From Isoetes taiwanensis (taxonomy: Eukaryota; Streptophyta; Lycopodiopsida; Isoetales; Isoetaceae): a DNA stretch of 64,000 nt. Under the pieces are notes generated by a model that was not told the origin of the DNA, ran no database searches, and worked only from the letters and a program-made list of their open reading frames with translations. The first letter of the stretch is position 1; each line of letters opens with the position of its first letter. Below are positions 12,061 to 24,409 of this stretch, one piece after another. Location: positions 30,883,234 to 30,947,233 of the forward strand of contig JAJEKV010000002.1 in assembly GCA_021234155.1 (NCBI GenBank), read 5' to 3'. The position numbers and the translations under genes were made by a program.

Positions 12061-13870
12061 TTAGGCATAACATGCGGCATGAGTTTCTCCAAGTCGGGGG
12101 CAAAGTGAACCTTTTTTCTTCTCCATGAGGAATGGTGTCAACCGCAAAGGCAAGCCATGCGTGCCATTAGAAATAATGGTTAAGGGACGGACGCCTGGTC
12201 CGGGTGTGAAACCAAACCAACCCAATTTGATGGCTGAACCGAAGGATTGAGTGCCCGAAAATTTCTTCCCCGTGTTTGTTGATCCAAATTGAGGTTGATT
12301 TGCGGAGCCGGTTGATAGCGTGATTGCCGAGGTGCTCGAGGTGGCTTCCTCAAGAACAGACGCGGGCTTGTTTGCCATTAGCAATCCAGAGTTGGTAAGC
12401 CGAGAGGCGGACCGCCGTGGTCTGATTTGTGCCGAAGCCGCACCCCAACTTGTGGAAGTTGAGGACACGCCGTGGTGGTATGACCCCATTCTGACAAAGA
12501 TAACACCGAAGCCGGGGATCAAAAGAAGGACGGGTGTTGGGTCCCCGCTGTTGCTCCCCGCTGTCGATAGAGTTGATTGGGTTGCGCCGGCAGCGGTGGT
12601 TGGCCGATTTGCATTGGTGCCGAGGTGTTGTTTGCACTTGATAAACCATCTTGTTATGAAAGGTGTAGGATGAGTGCGAGTGCACTCTTCCGCGGCATGA
12701 TTGCACATGTTGCATCTTTTACAATGAGGCGGGCCATTGGTGGAGTTGCACTCATTTGCCAAGTGGCCTTGATATTTGCGATATGGCACCGATCCGACCG
12801 CTACCGCTGGATTGGCGGTTGAGGTTGAACAGCAGCCCGAGGAACCATGACGGGTGGAATGAAAGGGAGCTCAAGAGCCACGCCACCGAGGAAACATTGA
12901 CTGAAAGATTGACAAGATCGATAGCCCGCCCAAAGTCTTGGGGCGTATTCAGTCATGAGTCGGATAGTCTGGAGGAAGGCCTTGGAGAAACCGCACCAAG
13001 ATCCGGCTCGGTGGGTACTCCTTGAGTTTGCTTAGCGTAATGTGAAGTCGCCCGCAAAATCCCGCGGACTCGCGGGCTCTTGTTGAAGGTCATTGAGTTG
13101 CTTGAGATGAAGTTGATCATCATCCGTGGTGCCATAGTGAGAAAGAAAAGCGCTTCTCATTTCTTAATCTTTGTTTCCAATGGCTTTTGTTGGACATGAG
13201 CCATTGATGAGGGAGCCACGCAAATGGGTGGAAAAGATGTGGAATTTCAGTTGAGGTTTTGGCATGACCATTTAGGACAGCCGAGAGCCTCAAATTCTTC
13301 CATGTGGGCCCGAAAGCACTTTGGTCTAATGGTTTGCCTTTAGGTGTTGCCAAAGGTAGGATAAGTCACCTTTAAGGGTCCGAAAGATAGAGGTAAAAGT
13401 GCCACCGGACAGAACATGAGACCGGGGAAATTGAGGTGGACCCCGATGAAGGGGGTTCTCATGTGGAGGTACCGAAGGTGCCCGGATCATTGGTTTTGAG
13501 GTCGGTAAGGTTGTAAACAGGAAGAGCGGTGGGAAATGTAGGGAAGGGAAATTCTCGGGAGGAGCAAAAGAGACATGTGGATATCCCCGCCCACCCGTAG
13601 GAGATGAGGGTTGTGAAGGCAAAGGCGCATGGCCGTAAGACCGATGGATGAAGGCATGTTCGGGGTATGAAAGTAAGATTGAGCAGTTGAGCCTGATAGG
13701 GCCCCCGAGCAGTGATGAGGAGACCGAGGCCGGGAGCAATGTTTGCACGCCGGAGGCGAGAATTTGGACGAGACATGACACGAGGGGTGGGTGGCGCCGA
13801 AAGAGCCCTAGGACCGTAATGTGGCCTCCCTCAATGTCATAAGGCAGAGCCATACTTGATGTCGCGAATG
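12061..13870 (-). pseudogene. gag of element 1 (capsid-like domain and zinc knuckles)
   Basis: Minus strand. A Pro/Ser-rich N-terminal segment at 13326-13853 starts with ALPYDIEGGH. It is followed by a retrotransposon-gag-type region at 12950-13330 (HPFAWLPHQWLMSNKSHWKQ, and MMINFISSNSMTFNKSP in another frame). Zinc knuckles lie at about 12690-12790: the second, CKRCNMCNHAAEEC, fits CX2CX4HX4C, and the first is broken by a short deletion where element 2 keeps CHICKYQGHLANEC. Gag builds the virus-like particle and the knuckles bind RNA. The polypeptide is split by frameshifts. Confidence 0.75.
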
Positions 13871-14017
13871 CCTTCCCTTTCTATGATGGCGCCTCCAAGC
13901 CAGACGCCCTTATTTCTGGGGGGTTAAGTTCTTCCCCATTGCGGAAGTTTCTACGAATATGGCTGCACGTAAGAAAGGAAAATCGAATGAATCGCACCCG
14001 CAAATGACATGCGATGT

Positions 14018-14608
14018 TGTTTGGGGTCCGGGTTCGAACTCGCAAGACAAGACCCTCCGTGGAGGACCCTTGATCTAACAGAGAATCCGGGGACGATGTC
14101 ACGCCGGGATTTGCAAGAAAGGAACAAGAGGAAGAAAACAGTAACAAAAGAGAACAATGAGAGGAAAATGATAGCTTCCTTGATATCAATGATGAACATA
14201 CATGAGCTCTCGAATCGAGAGAAGACTAAGAGAGACAAGACTCAAAACTCATCTAAAAACTCATGTGCTAGCTCTACTCATATATATAGTACAATGGCCT
14301 TTTGGCCCAATATAGACACTCGACCGATCTCTTGCGTCGACTTCTGGAAGGAGGCCCGATTTGGTGAATGTTGGCGGTGCCGCTTGAAGTGCCTAGAATC
14401 ACGCTGATGCTGACGCGGGCGGTGACGGGCCGTCACTTGTCTGAGTGGCGCCTCTTGTTGACTCCGGACGCAGCTTTGATCAAGCGGGTCCGCCGCTTTG
14501 TCTTCTGGCTGGCTTTGGACGGCTGACCCGTACCCTCGTGGGATCCTTGAGCTTGACCTGGTCCGTCAGATGCATGAATAGTCCCGCACTGTGAGGCACA
14601 GACTAACA
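14018..14608 (-). repeat. 5' LTR of gypsy element 1 (minus orientation)
   Basis: Matches the 3658-4229 LTR, with plus-strand start TGTTTGGGG and end GACTAACA. A minus-strand TATA-like stretch at about 14278-14290 would drive the element. No primer-binding site beginning TGG is visible next to the inner edge, so the tRNA primer cannot be named. Confidence 0.85.
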
Positions 14609-16586
14609 AGTTTCAAGCTCAAAAGACAACGGTTTCGGCATGTTTTTTCACTGATCTTGCTTGATCCATGCTCAAATCTCTTGCTCTTTTGATAGAATGA
14701 GGTTTTTAGGGGCTGCCAAGGTGATTCCAATGGTGTTTGAACCGGATTGAATCGTTCAATAAGTTGATTGCAAGCTCTATTCAAAGATTAGCATGCCAAA
14801 ACACGCCCCACGCCCACCACCGCAAGGTTATCCCAGCCAAAAAAGTGGTTAACCCGACAAAAAGTGTGGTTAACCCGACATGTGTCCGAAGCTTATCACT
14901 TCCCTGAGTAGGAATACGACGCCCCTCATTTAGATCATATTCAAATAAGTTAAAATAATCGCGATCTAAGTTACCATGATTGAAAGCTGCAATAACCGGC
15001 TTGCATGTTCCGCCACAATCCAAGTTGGTGGGTCTTGAACACATCCAGCTTGCCATAGTGCTCGATCAATTTCAGCAAGAAAAAACATCAAAACTCTTCC
15101 GAGCGCATCCTTGGGGATCGCATTGCAATTCCACTAAGTATTTTCAACCAACCGGCGGTTGCCATAGAAACAACACGCCAGGAAAACTGCTAGTTTTCTC
15201 TGTGCCTTTCGGTTTCTTCTATTATATCTGACAAACCGATGGGCAAGACTGATGATTGCTCTTCCTTCAACCCACAACCAAGGTAGCTGATGAGCTCGAC
15301 TGATGGGCTCGATTGATGCTCGCTTCTTCCTTTTATACCAGCATAAAGCACCCTCTAGATCATTCCCGACCTCTAAAATTGATGATTGCAGAGATCGATG
15401 ACTCTAGAGGACTGTGAAGCTCTGGATTAAATCAAATTACAGTCTCAAAATACTAAATTGTAAACACATCTGCACCGAGAAAAGCACAGTTCATCTTCTT
15501 TACCTTCTTAGATAGTCGCGACCTGATACTAACGCATCAAAATATTTTACATGCATTCAAATAAAAACTACAATTTTGATTTGGGCAATTTTAAAATGGA
15601 CTGTTCCCCTTTTATGGGAAGTCAAGAGAAAACTAGAGTTTTCTAGAACCCCGCCATGAGCTTCTAGAAGCTCGTACGCCAGGTTCTATAATCCAAGAGA
15701 ACTTTCTAGAAAGAACCCTTCCAGAAAGGCCCGATACCTTCCAGAATGGCTTCTAAAAACTCTCCATCTTATCAGAATCTTCCAGAATCTTCGAGTAGCT
15801 TCCTCTTGCATGCACCATTGGAATATTTGCATTTTAATGTCTAATTATAGAACATTCTAGAATCTGCCCTATTATAATTATATGTTAGAGATATTGATCA
15901 AAAGTAATAATAGTAGTTTTGGAAAAAAAAGAAGCAAGAAACGAAAGAACTTTTTCTTTTTCTTATGCCAGAACGTCCGCAGCGATGCTGGAACTGCTCC
16001 AAATCGAACTGCTCGAACTCTTTCACGGTTTTTTTTTTCAGTTACAGTATCTTTCTGCAGATCATTTATCTTTGCTCGAACTCCTCCAGATAGAAGTCTG
16101 CTCTCCTGGAACTCTTGTAAATCACCCCAGGCGGCGCCGTCCTCCCCAAAATTTGTTCTAAAGAAACCAAATAGGCAGAATGAATAGCAAAAAAAGGAAA
16201 AATAATGCTTTTGTGCAAAAATGACAAAGAGAACATAGTTAGAACTCATGCAAAGTCATGTTAGAAGTAAAGCTAGAAATATAGTTAGAACAGTTGCAGT
16301 GCTTTTGTTGCAATGCAAAATGTTAAGCAAAGCAAAGCAAAATGTAAAGATAACGATTATGGAAAGATTCATGCATAGATTCAGCAGATGATTCAACAAA
16401 AACAAGCTTACAAAAAACAAAACCTCCATAAAATCGCTGGAATGTCACAGATGTTGAAAATATGACTATCTCATTTCATATGCATTTTTATGCATTTTGT
16501 GAATCCAAAGCAAAAAATAAGACACATAAATACAGCTTTCACACTACATGGTGCATTTTGTAGTCTTATACAAATGAGAGACTAAC
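14609..16586. other. non-coding DNA between gypsy element 1 and the MULE
   Basis: No gene recognised. It contains a short duplication of GTGGTTAACCCGACA (about 14840-14890), the TTCTAGAA/TTCCAGAA cluster annotated separately, and a T-rich, low-complexity segment at 15900-16050. Confidence 0.5.
15636..15865. promoter_or_regulatory. cluster of heat-shock-element-like TTCnnGAA palindromes
   Basis: Within about 230 bp there are repeated TTCTAGAA and TTCCAGAA units (examples: GTTTTCTAGAACC, AGCTTCTAGAAGCT, ACTTTCTAGAAAG, CTTCCAGAAAGG, ACCTTCCAGAATGG, ACATTCTAGAATC). The nTTCnnGAAn spacing is the core of heat-shock-factor binding sites. No adjacent gene is recognised, so a regulatory role is only a possibility; a degenerate satellite could look the same. 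Confidence 0.4.
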
Positions 16587-16595
16587 AAATACTAG

Positions 16596-17110
16596 CGGTG
16601 CTTCGATCGGCTCCCGAAATTGAGTTCGAGTTAATGGTTCGCCAAGCCGAACCCGTGAAATTCGGCCGAACCCGTGGATTCGCCAGTGCGAACCCGCCAT
16701 GTCGACGCATACCGCCATGGTGATCTACCCACCGGGTTCGCTTAGCGAACCCGAACCACGCTGTTTAACCGCGCGAATCGGGCGGATCGTAATTGCATGC
16801 GAACGGCCTCGCTGAACCCCACCGGTTCGCCTGGGCGAACCCTGTGTCGTAATGTGAAAAGTGCAGGTCTGCGAGTCGACGCAGGCGCCGCCGCGGTTTA
16901 GTATTCGCCGCTTTTAAACTTGGGCGAACCCCCGAGCGTCATGGGGCGGGTGGCGTGTCCACTACCGATTCTCGGCCGGATCGTTACTGCCCGCCGGCGG
17001 TAACGGCCGAATAGCTTGGCGGATCCACGGGGCGGCAGCTCCACGGCCTCCGTGCGCAGGTTTTTTCAACAAGGTGGCCCCGCCGGGTTCGCTTGGGCGA
17101 ACCCAATAGC
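16596..17110 (+). repeat. left terminal inverted repeat of the MULE
   Basis: Starts CGGTGCTTCG next to the 9-bp target duplication. It is CG-rich and contains repeated GGGTTCGC...GCGAACCC palindromes (for example at 16732-16752 and 17083-17104). It aligns with the reverse complement of 27345-27791 with substitutions and indels; the inner limit is approximate. Confidence 0.8.
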
Positions 17111-17394
17111 GGGGCGGGTCCACGGGGTGGCTCGTTTATACATGGAAGGACAGGTCCATGGAATGCAATTCTTCGCTTGGACCTATGGTATGTATGGTGT
17201 GGCACCAGTTTTTGGGTTGCCCCAAGGGCAAACCTGAGGCGCCTTGTGAGTTTTTGAAATACGAGGGGTGGGGTTCCAAGGCCTGACTACCGCCACAGAT
17301 TTCAACCATACGGCAAACATCACGGGTTTAGGGGTGACTTCCTACCGAGCATTAAAATCCTCGGTTCGACAAGAGCGGGCCTTAACCCGAGTCA

Positions 17395-17492
17395 ATATTT
17401 TTCGCCAAGTTCGCTCAAGTTTGCTCAAGTTCACCGGTTCGCTCAACTTCGCTCAAGTTCGCTCAACTTCGCCAAGTTCGGCTCAAGTTTTT
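17395..17492 (+). repeat. short tandem repeat of GTTCGCTCAA
   Basis: About eight imperfect copies of a 10-bp word (AAGTTCGCTC, AACTTCGCTC and variants) lie just inside the left TIR of the MULE. Confidence 0.7.
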
Positions 17493-18245
17493 TTTTAATT
17501 TTAGTTTTACTCTGTGTTAATTAATATGACTTTATTTGTTGATCGAGATATAGGCAAGATTGGCTAAAGCAAAGATTGGCTCCTGGGGAGGCATGTAAAG
17601 TCTTTCACTAGGGATTGCATATTGTTGAATGCTACTTTTCATAGGAATAAGGGCTTCGAGAAGCTTATTAGGACATGGCTATGTTAAGGAGGCATTGTGC
17701 GACAAGATCTCCTTTTTTATAATTAAAACTTTTCTTTCCAACAAAGAAGTTTGAAAAGTGCAAATTTCATAACTAGTTCTATGTCCTATAACTAGTTTCT
17801 CGAGACTCATGCTTGTTTGTGATTTTCTATTATCTAGTATAAATGGCCACTGCTCAAAATTTGAGGAAGCCGCCCTTTATCAAGGTTACTTCGATTGTAA
17901 TGTATTTTTAGAGCAATCTTGAATGGTCGACCCGCTTTATCCCCCACAACATGGGAACTGGGGAGGAGGAAACTTAGCTTCTGATGATTACCTGTTGAGC
18001 AAAATTGGAATGCCATTTTCTATTTCGCACACGAAATGAGCTCCCAAGTTGCCATGTTAGTTCACTTAAAAGCCTAAACCTTAAGTTACGAGCATAACAA
18101 GGGTAGAGTATAAGATCAAATTTTGGCTATGGGATTTGAATGCAAAGGTAAGTCCACGAGGGTCATGATTGAGATAATGGAGGCAACTGATGGGCATGAA
18201 CGTTCGAGGAAGGGATTTGGTTGAAAAATGCAAAATGAAGAGAAT

Positions 18246-18356
18246 GACATGACAACTAGTATGGAAGTAATAGTATGAAAGAGAGGTTGACATGACAACT
18301 AGTATGGAAGTAATAGTATGAAAGAGAGGTTGACATGACAACTAGTATGGAAGTAA
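18246..18356 (+). repeat. 43-bp tandem repeat, 2.6 copies
   Basis: The unit GACATGACAACTAGTATGGA... repeats at 18246, 18289 and 18332 with no visible differences in the complete copies. It lies about 150 bp before the putative start of the ULP1 gene, so it may sit in that gene's promoter. Perfect copies imply a recent expansion. Confidence 0.85.
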
Positions 18357-18499
18357 TAAAGCATATTAATTTGGATTTGGATATAAATGCTATTTGTTCT
18401 ATTTGTTTTTTGTCAAGACCCCAATGCATCTATAGGTTTGTACTCGTGCTTGTGCTCATGTTCACCAGCACTGATATCTATTCGAGACCGCCGGCAACC

Positions 18500-20965
18500 A
18501 TGTCTTATTCAGATGCAGTTCCACCAGTTGGCATGGAGGAGCGTCCCCTGCCGTTTGGCCTACAGAGCGGTGCCGGTCTTCCCGGACGCATCGGTAACAT
18601 TGTAGAATGGTACCCCAACTGATATTGTCTTAACCCGCTAGGTCTGTTTTGTGTGCTTGTTAACCGTATTTGTTTTGTGGCAGGGAATACCATGGCATTT
18701 GGTGCCTCGTCCGCAGGATCACGTCGGTTGAGAGCGGCCGGGCCCCTACAGTTGCGCAGCGGTGGATTTGCACAGCACCTGGGTGCACTCACTATGTCGA
18801 CAGGATACGTCGTGACCCCGGAGCATGGGGCCACCACCAGAGCCACCACCCAGATCTATGGTGGCCCACCGACAGACATTCCGGGCCACGGTCCGCGACA
18901 CCGCGAATTGCAGATAGAGTGGTGTCCGAGCGGGAGAGGGCAGCTAAACGTCGAGAAGATATCCCCGCCAAAGCCGCTACAGATGTTGGAGGCTCCGCCG
19001 CATACGAGAAGCGAGGAGGCAAAGCGCAAACAACAATGCGCTTACAAAGATGTCCCTAACCCCGCAGGGCCGCCTTTGATGCCTTTCCCCGAGGGGCCCT
19101 GGACGCCATGTTCCACGAGGCCAAAGACATAGCAGCACAAAGGGAGCGAGAGGATGCAGCCCTTTTATGAAGGTTGCATTAGAGCCAGAGCTGGTGCCAC
19201 AAGTGGCGTCCGGGAGGAAGACTGGACCGCATATGCCCTTCTCAATGACTGGGCCATTGCACAGAGGATGGGTGGTCATTTGCCCACGTAGAGTGAGCCG
19301 CTACCGAGCTCCTCAGATACGGGAGTCTCAGCCGTTACGGCGGGTCCATCTTCGCCACCGCCGCAGAGTCGGCAGCCGCCCACACTCCTACTGATCCCTC
19401 ATTCGCCTAGGAGGAGAGTGAATTGCATGCCGACATGGACGAGTTCCAGTCAGAGGTAGGGGCTAGGTCAGACGCAGGCTCCTCTTATAGGACACGCCCC
19501 ATTGCCGGGCGATCCGGTATATGGCCACCCCCTCCTTCCATAGGGCGCCATGCGGATAAAGGTTGACCCGCCTTAGGGCCGCCAGTCTTCTACGACATAG
19601 TGAGGACCGCAATGGCGTGCACGGTATGGCACACACTTTGACCTCGCCATTTCCGCCCGACCGCAATGTCGAGGGAACCGAGGCATGGATGAGAGACCGA
19701 GCACGCCGCTTTCTTCCATGTACCACCTTGGAGAGTTTGACAGCACACCATCCGAGCTACTTGGTGTGTGTACCCATTCGAGGTTGGTCCCACCCCACGT
19801 ATGGTCGGCACAGCCTCCCGAGCACCCTGCGTATCCCGCCAGTTGTGCCAGTCCCTCTTCTCCGGAGGAGGTTAGGGTGTTCACCCACTTCTACTACCAG
19901 CCAGATCGCCGAAAGCATCTCGCCGCGGTCGCGAAAGCGTAGGCCTGATAGCGCGGGCACCGGGTGTCGGCAGAGGGCCGGGCCAAAGATGCGGCGCATA
20001 ACTCACTTGACCTCATCGAGGGCTTGCACACCCGATGGACAAAGGGGGAGGAGGGACACATTCGAAAAGCCGATGAGGTACGTGTCCGCTTTTTAGTTTG
20101 TATGTATTGTCAGTTTACATCTAACCACCGGAGTTCCATGTATGTAGTGCCTTATGCACATGCTACCCGGCTTGAAGCGTCGCGAAGTTGTTAATGGTGG
20201 ACCCTCGTGTCTACCACGACGACGCTTTATTCAATGGAGACACAACGCGGTTCCCCGAGGAGTGCGCCTCCCACTTTCTTCCCCGCCGAGCATCCCGATT
20301 GGGGTACACTCGCCCGGGTCCTATGGCCCATCGTCACAAAGTAAGTACGCAGTTCTTTGCTTTAGTTTCAATTGGTGCACATAGCATTGTTAAAATCATT
20401 ACATCCTTGCCGTGCAGTGGCCATTGGATGCTCCTTACCCTCATACGAGACGCGGACCTGCGCCGCCGCCTGGGCCTTGGAGACGACGATCATGTGGGGT
20501 GGTGGTACTTCGACAACCTGCCCACACGCTCGTGAGTCTCGAGAGCTCGCTCTCAACCTCCCCTCGCTTGCTTCGCCGTGAGTGTTTCTTGTGCTTGCCT
20601 CATGCGCCAGATGTGCTCTATTGTCGTGATCTCACCTGGCAGTGTCTTTTGTACAAATAAGAACGGCTTGGCTCTTTGAGCGATTGGGGCACCAGCGGGT
20701 ACATCCCGCGGTGGGGGAGGGCGACGGGCGACCGGGTGTTGTGCCCGCTACAGATCGATAACAACACCTGCGGCATGCATATTGGCTTCACCATGCGGCA
20801 GCTCGTGCGATACGTGTGGCAGACGAGGCCGGACGCAATTGTGCCAATTAGCGTGGGCCTGCACACGCAAGATGTGCGGCGCTTTAGGAATGAGTGGCCC
20901 GTAGTAGTCGGGCTTCTTTATTGTAGGGTATACTGGTACCGACAAAGGCTCGGTGGTCACTGTTA
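18500..20965 (+). pseudogene. ULP1-like (C48-type) cysteine protease gene of the MULE, degraded
   Basis: The catalytic domain lies at 20310-20930. After an apparent intron (GTAAGT at about 20341 to CAG at about 20418), the text reads GHWMLLTLI with the catalytic His-Trp. It continues to WWYFDNLPTRS (catalytic Asp), and at about 20740-20800 to LQIDNNTCGMHIGF, where Gln and Cys-Gly match the oxyanion Gln and nucleophile Cys of ULP1/SENP proteases (QxNxxDCG). These enzymes cleave SUMO from conjugates; in transposons the substrate is unknown. The N-terminal portion from ATG 18500 is Pro/Arg-rich (RERAAKRRED) and split among frames; 18620-18680 may be an intron. I see several frameshifts, so this copy probably gives no full protein. 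Confidence 0.6.
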
Positions 20966-23900
20966 GTGGTAATTGAGCTTCTTGTAACAGAAAGGTTGCT
21001 TAAATGGTTAAATGGTTTAAAAACTTACAAATGTCCACCCCAAAATTATAACGTGTCACTTGTACAGTACTTAAATCTTGGGTTGTGCCCCATCGCCTTC
21101 CAAAGGTGGCCCCCTCGTCCGTCCGCGCAGGTCGCGCTTGGTCCTCGCTACGGTGGCCCTTTGCGTACCATCCGTGAACTCCATCGCGGGCATGTTCTTG
21201 TTTCCGTCGCATCCGCCATGGTAGACGTGAACAAAGGGGCCGGCCGCGTCTCTATAGAATCTGATCTGCCGCTAACCTTTGGAAATCATGTCACGCACCT
21301 CTGCCGGGTCAAGAGCATCGCATTTTTTGCATAGTGGCCTGCATCGACAGTGTTCGCCATGAGCAACACATCCCACCGCTGTAGCAACGGGATTAGCACA
21401 TGGACGCCGCTCGCTGGTGCGCTGGGCCTTGGAGGCAAGGGCGAATGAATTGTCGGTTGGGATATAGCTCATTGAACAACGCTGGTGGTCACCGCTAAAG
21501 AAGTAGTCTCCCTCATATGAGATGTTTGCACAAAGATGGGGGCATGGACAATCACAATATCGCATTCTCATGTGCCGAAAGTGTATCTCAAGCCCTCGTT
21601 GACCGGCTTGCCATAGAGATAACCGACGTCGGTAGCATCTTCGAGGCTTAATGGCGTTGGGGTTATCGCGGCAAGGATCGGATAAGCGAAGTGAGCACCC
21701 GATGTCTCTTCGGATATGAACGCAGTGCTATAACGCCCAAACTCGGGCCGGATAGAGAAACATCTATGTGAGGGTCGGCGATAGGGACGTATAATGTAAA
21801 ATAATGAAAGAGTAGGACCCAAACAGACTTTACCAAGACTCCATCTTTCTTCGCGACCGAAGTCAAGATTGTGCCTCCAAAAACCGGCAAGGTCCCGTCC
21901 GGAAAGCCTATGAGATGGGACACTAGCGTGTACATCCTTATATTGACCTTGCACTGCAGGGTTTGGGTCTTCAGAACTTTCCAGTGAGCTTCCACGTAGT
22001 TTGTCGTATCGACATCCGCATGGTTGAACATCCGCTTGTGTCGCTGCCATTTACCATCCCACGCTGCCCCATTCAGCCAATTGTGATTCAATTACCTACA
22101 TCGCCTGTGGTCGGATGTTTGCCCCTGCGTCTAGATGTATGAGCTAAACGTCGTTGTGCACTCACCCTTGTATGATGTGGTTTTCTCCGTAGAGAAGCTG
22201 AAATTGTGCCAACTGCTGGTGGTACGCGTGGGGGTTCGGTTCCGTCATCAACCAGACGGCCGCCAGAGCCACGCTCTCTTCAAGACCTCCCGCCAGCGTG
22301 GCGAGGGGTATTTTTAATTTGTCCACGCGACGCTTACGCATGGAACCAACATGCAAGAACATTGCCCGCAACCTCGCTTTGGAAAAACCACGAGTGTCGC
22401 TTTCCATCAAGCGATACAATCAATGCACGCCATCATACCTGCCACCGTCCCGCCCAACAATGTGGGTCTTCGACACGACCTCGGATAGCCCGCCTCACAC
22501 CCGGCCCATGTCAATGGTGATTGACCTAGGCCTGATTGTGCCCATCCGCTCAAACACAAGACGTAGTGCTATCTTCGGGCATGTCACCGGTGCCCTCGTC
22601 GGCCTCTATGCCGCCGAGCATGTAGAAGATCAAACCCCACACCCCTAATCGGGTACAATGGTCTGCATAAAATGAAACTTCCACAGATTTGTACGTAAGG
22701 TTGAATCCATGGCCCAACCACCGCCCGGCCTCCATCTTCAAAGAACCTCCAACATCCCGTCATCTTGGATGACTAGGATCCATGGTCGGGTCCAACGGGT
22801 CCGAGCATTAGGATTCCGTGGCTGGTGAAAAATCACCTTCCCGGAGGCTTTCCAATCGTCAATCCCGCCTCGGTGGCTTTCCCAAATTGCACCCAAACCG
22901 CCGCCACGCAGGTGTAATGTGGTGAGATTGAATGACAAAAATATTTTCGACAGGCTTTTATTGAAACAAAAGTATGGACAACATCATTGAACAAAATTAT
23001 GGACAGCATCACAGTATGGAGTCTACGACAACATCACTGCTCCATGGGATCTTAATTTTTTAGGGATCTTACCGGTATTCTCTCCGGTATGCCGGGCCAC
23101 ACATCCTCCCCGCGACATCGTGAATCGGTATATGACTCGCCAACCGGCTTTACCATATCGTGATTTGCGGGTCCCCGTGTTTTTTATGATGTCCCACGCA
23201 ACACGTGTCATTCCAATACTTAAGCTCTCAGCGGGTACCGCAGCAGCTCAGATGCCTGCATGGACCAATCATCCGATTTGTGAAAGGGTCATGGCTGCAG
23301 GTTCTCGGGCGACGTATATTCGCGGCACCGCCGATGCAAAAGACCATTTCCATCTACTTTCACCGTCCGCAAAACGAAACAAGCATCCCCCTTCAGTGCG
23401 ACCGTCTGATTTGCCTATCCCCGTGCCCCTCCTTCGTGGTTGTTCCATCGGTGGCGTATAGTCATCCACAACCTCTCCTGTTGCAGCGACGACGCATCGG
23501 ATGCCCATGGACCAAACGGACACGATGAGTAGTTTGTAGCTCAATCACCCTTTGCTCTATGCTGTCCATGGTGGTCTCTTCACAAAAGAGTTGAAGTCAC
23601 CACTGCCCTTCATGGTGCGGCCACCTTCGACGCGGCACACTTCCATGCACGCCATTACGTATTCTTGCAGGACGCCATGCCGCCGTAGACTGACTTCCCA
23701 ATCCTCTGAAATCTTTTGAAAAGTGGCAGTGGGGGAGCGATGGGTGCTTCCACCCAGGTGACCCCTAGCAACTAGCTGCCTCCAGAACTCCACGTAAGGG
23801 ACTAACTTGTGAGGCCCGGGCTACGCCACGGCACAACCAATCACTGGATTCATCGGACTCATCGTCAACCGCAAGCTCCCCGACAATATGCGGCCCATCG

Positions 23901-24409
23901 TGCATCATCACCAACATGGTTCTCGATGGGTGCCCTCCCCGCCTCTCAAGGGACCGGGTAGGGGATCGGCAAGACTTATTTCGGACGGATGGGGAACATA
24001 GTGTTGCTGTAGGCACAACCTCATCAACCCATACACACACTCGTTGAATGCGTAACCACCAACCTGAGGTGCACCACGAAGCCATTGTACTGGGTCCGGG
24101 TAGAGAGAGGCCAATTCATGAACAAGTTCTTCGGGATCTTGGGTGGGAGTAACTTGTGAAGTGGATAGGCCAGGCGGGTTCCACCCATCGTCCGTATCAT
24201 CCCCGGTTTCCTCCTCTGACATTGTGTCATCCTCGGTGTCATGAAGGGCCTATGAAGTTGAACGGCAAGAGAAACTTGGGAACTGTTTTCATCTACACCC
24301 GAAAACTTTCTGGAACACACTCAAGGGACACACAGATAAACAACAGTTAAAGGAGGAGGATCTCCTGCAGCTCATACGATCTCTATACTATTATGAAGAT
24401 GCACGTGGA

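Larger units (their letters stand above)
3658..14608 (-). mobile_element. Ty3/gypsy LTR retrotransposon, element 1
   Basis: This is a full-length LTR retrotransposon of about 10.95 kb, coding strand minus. It has LTRs at 3658-4229 and 14018-14608 and the order gag, protease, RT, RNase H, integrase. That order, with integrase last in pol, marks Ty3/gypsy. A further 3.4 kb lies between integrase and the 3' LTR, which is unusual. It shares this organisation and close sequence similarity with element 2 at 34048-45091. The two LTRs differ by many substitutions and short indels, so it is not a fresh insertion. No clear 5-bp target duplication is seen: the flanks are CGCTT and AGTTT. All coding domains are frameshifted. 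The post-pol region recalls the additional ORFs described in the plant Tat/Ogre/Retand lineages, but assignment to that lineage is inference. Confidence 0.9.

Noticed and set aside
3658-14608. Many plus-strand open frames across the gypsy elements
   Set aside because: Except for the 7.6-8.06 kb and 38.06-38.5 kb units, they are shadows of gag-pol, have no promoter-like context and are not kept in both copies.
14018-14608. A tRNA-iMet primer-binding site next to the 5' LTR
   Set aside because: No TGGTATCAGAG-like sequence starts at the inner LTR edge in either element.
15878-16249. Small proteins on both strands of the T-rich segment
   Set aside because: Low-complexity Lys/Phe/Leu runs from A/T tracts; no domain and no consistent codon signal.
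19563-20096. A separate 177-codon gene within the MULE
   Set aside because: It overlaps open frames of similar length on both strands, has Arg/Pro-rich low-complexity text and probably reflects high GC; at most it is part of the degraded ULP1 gene.
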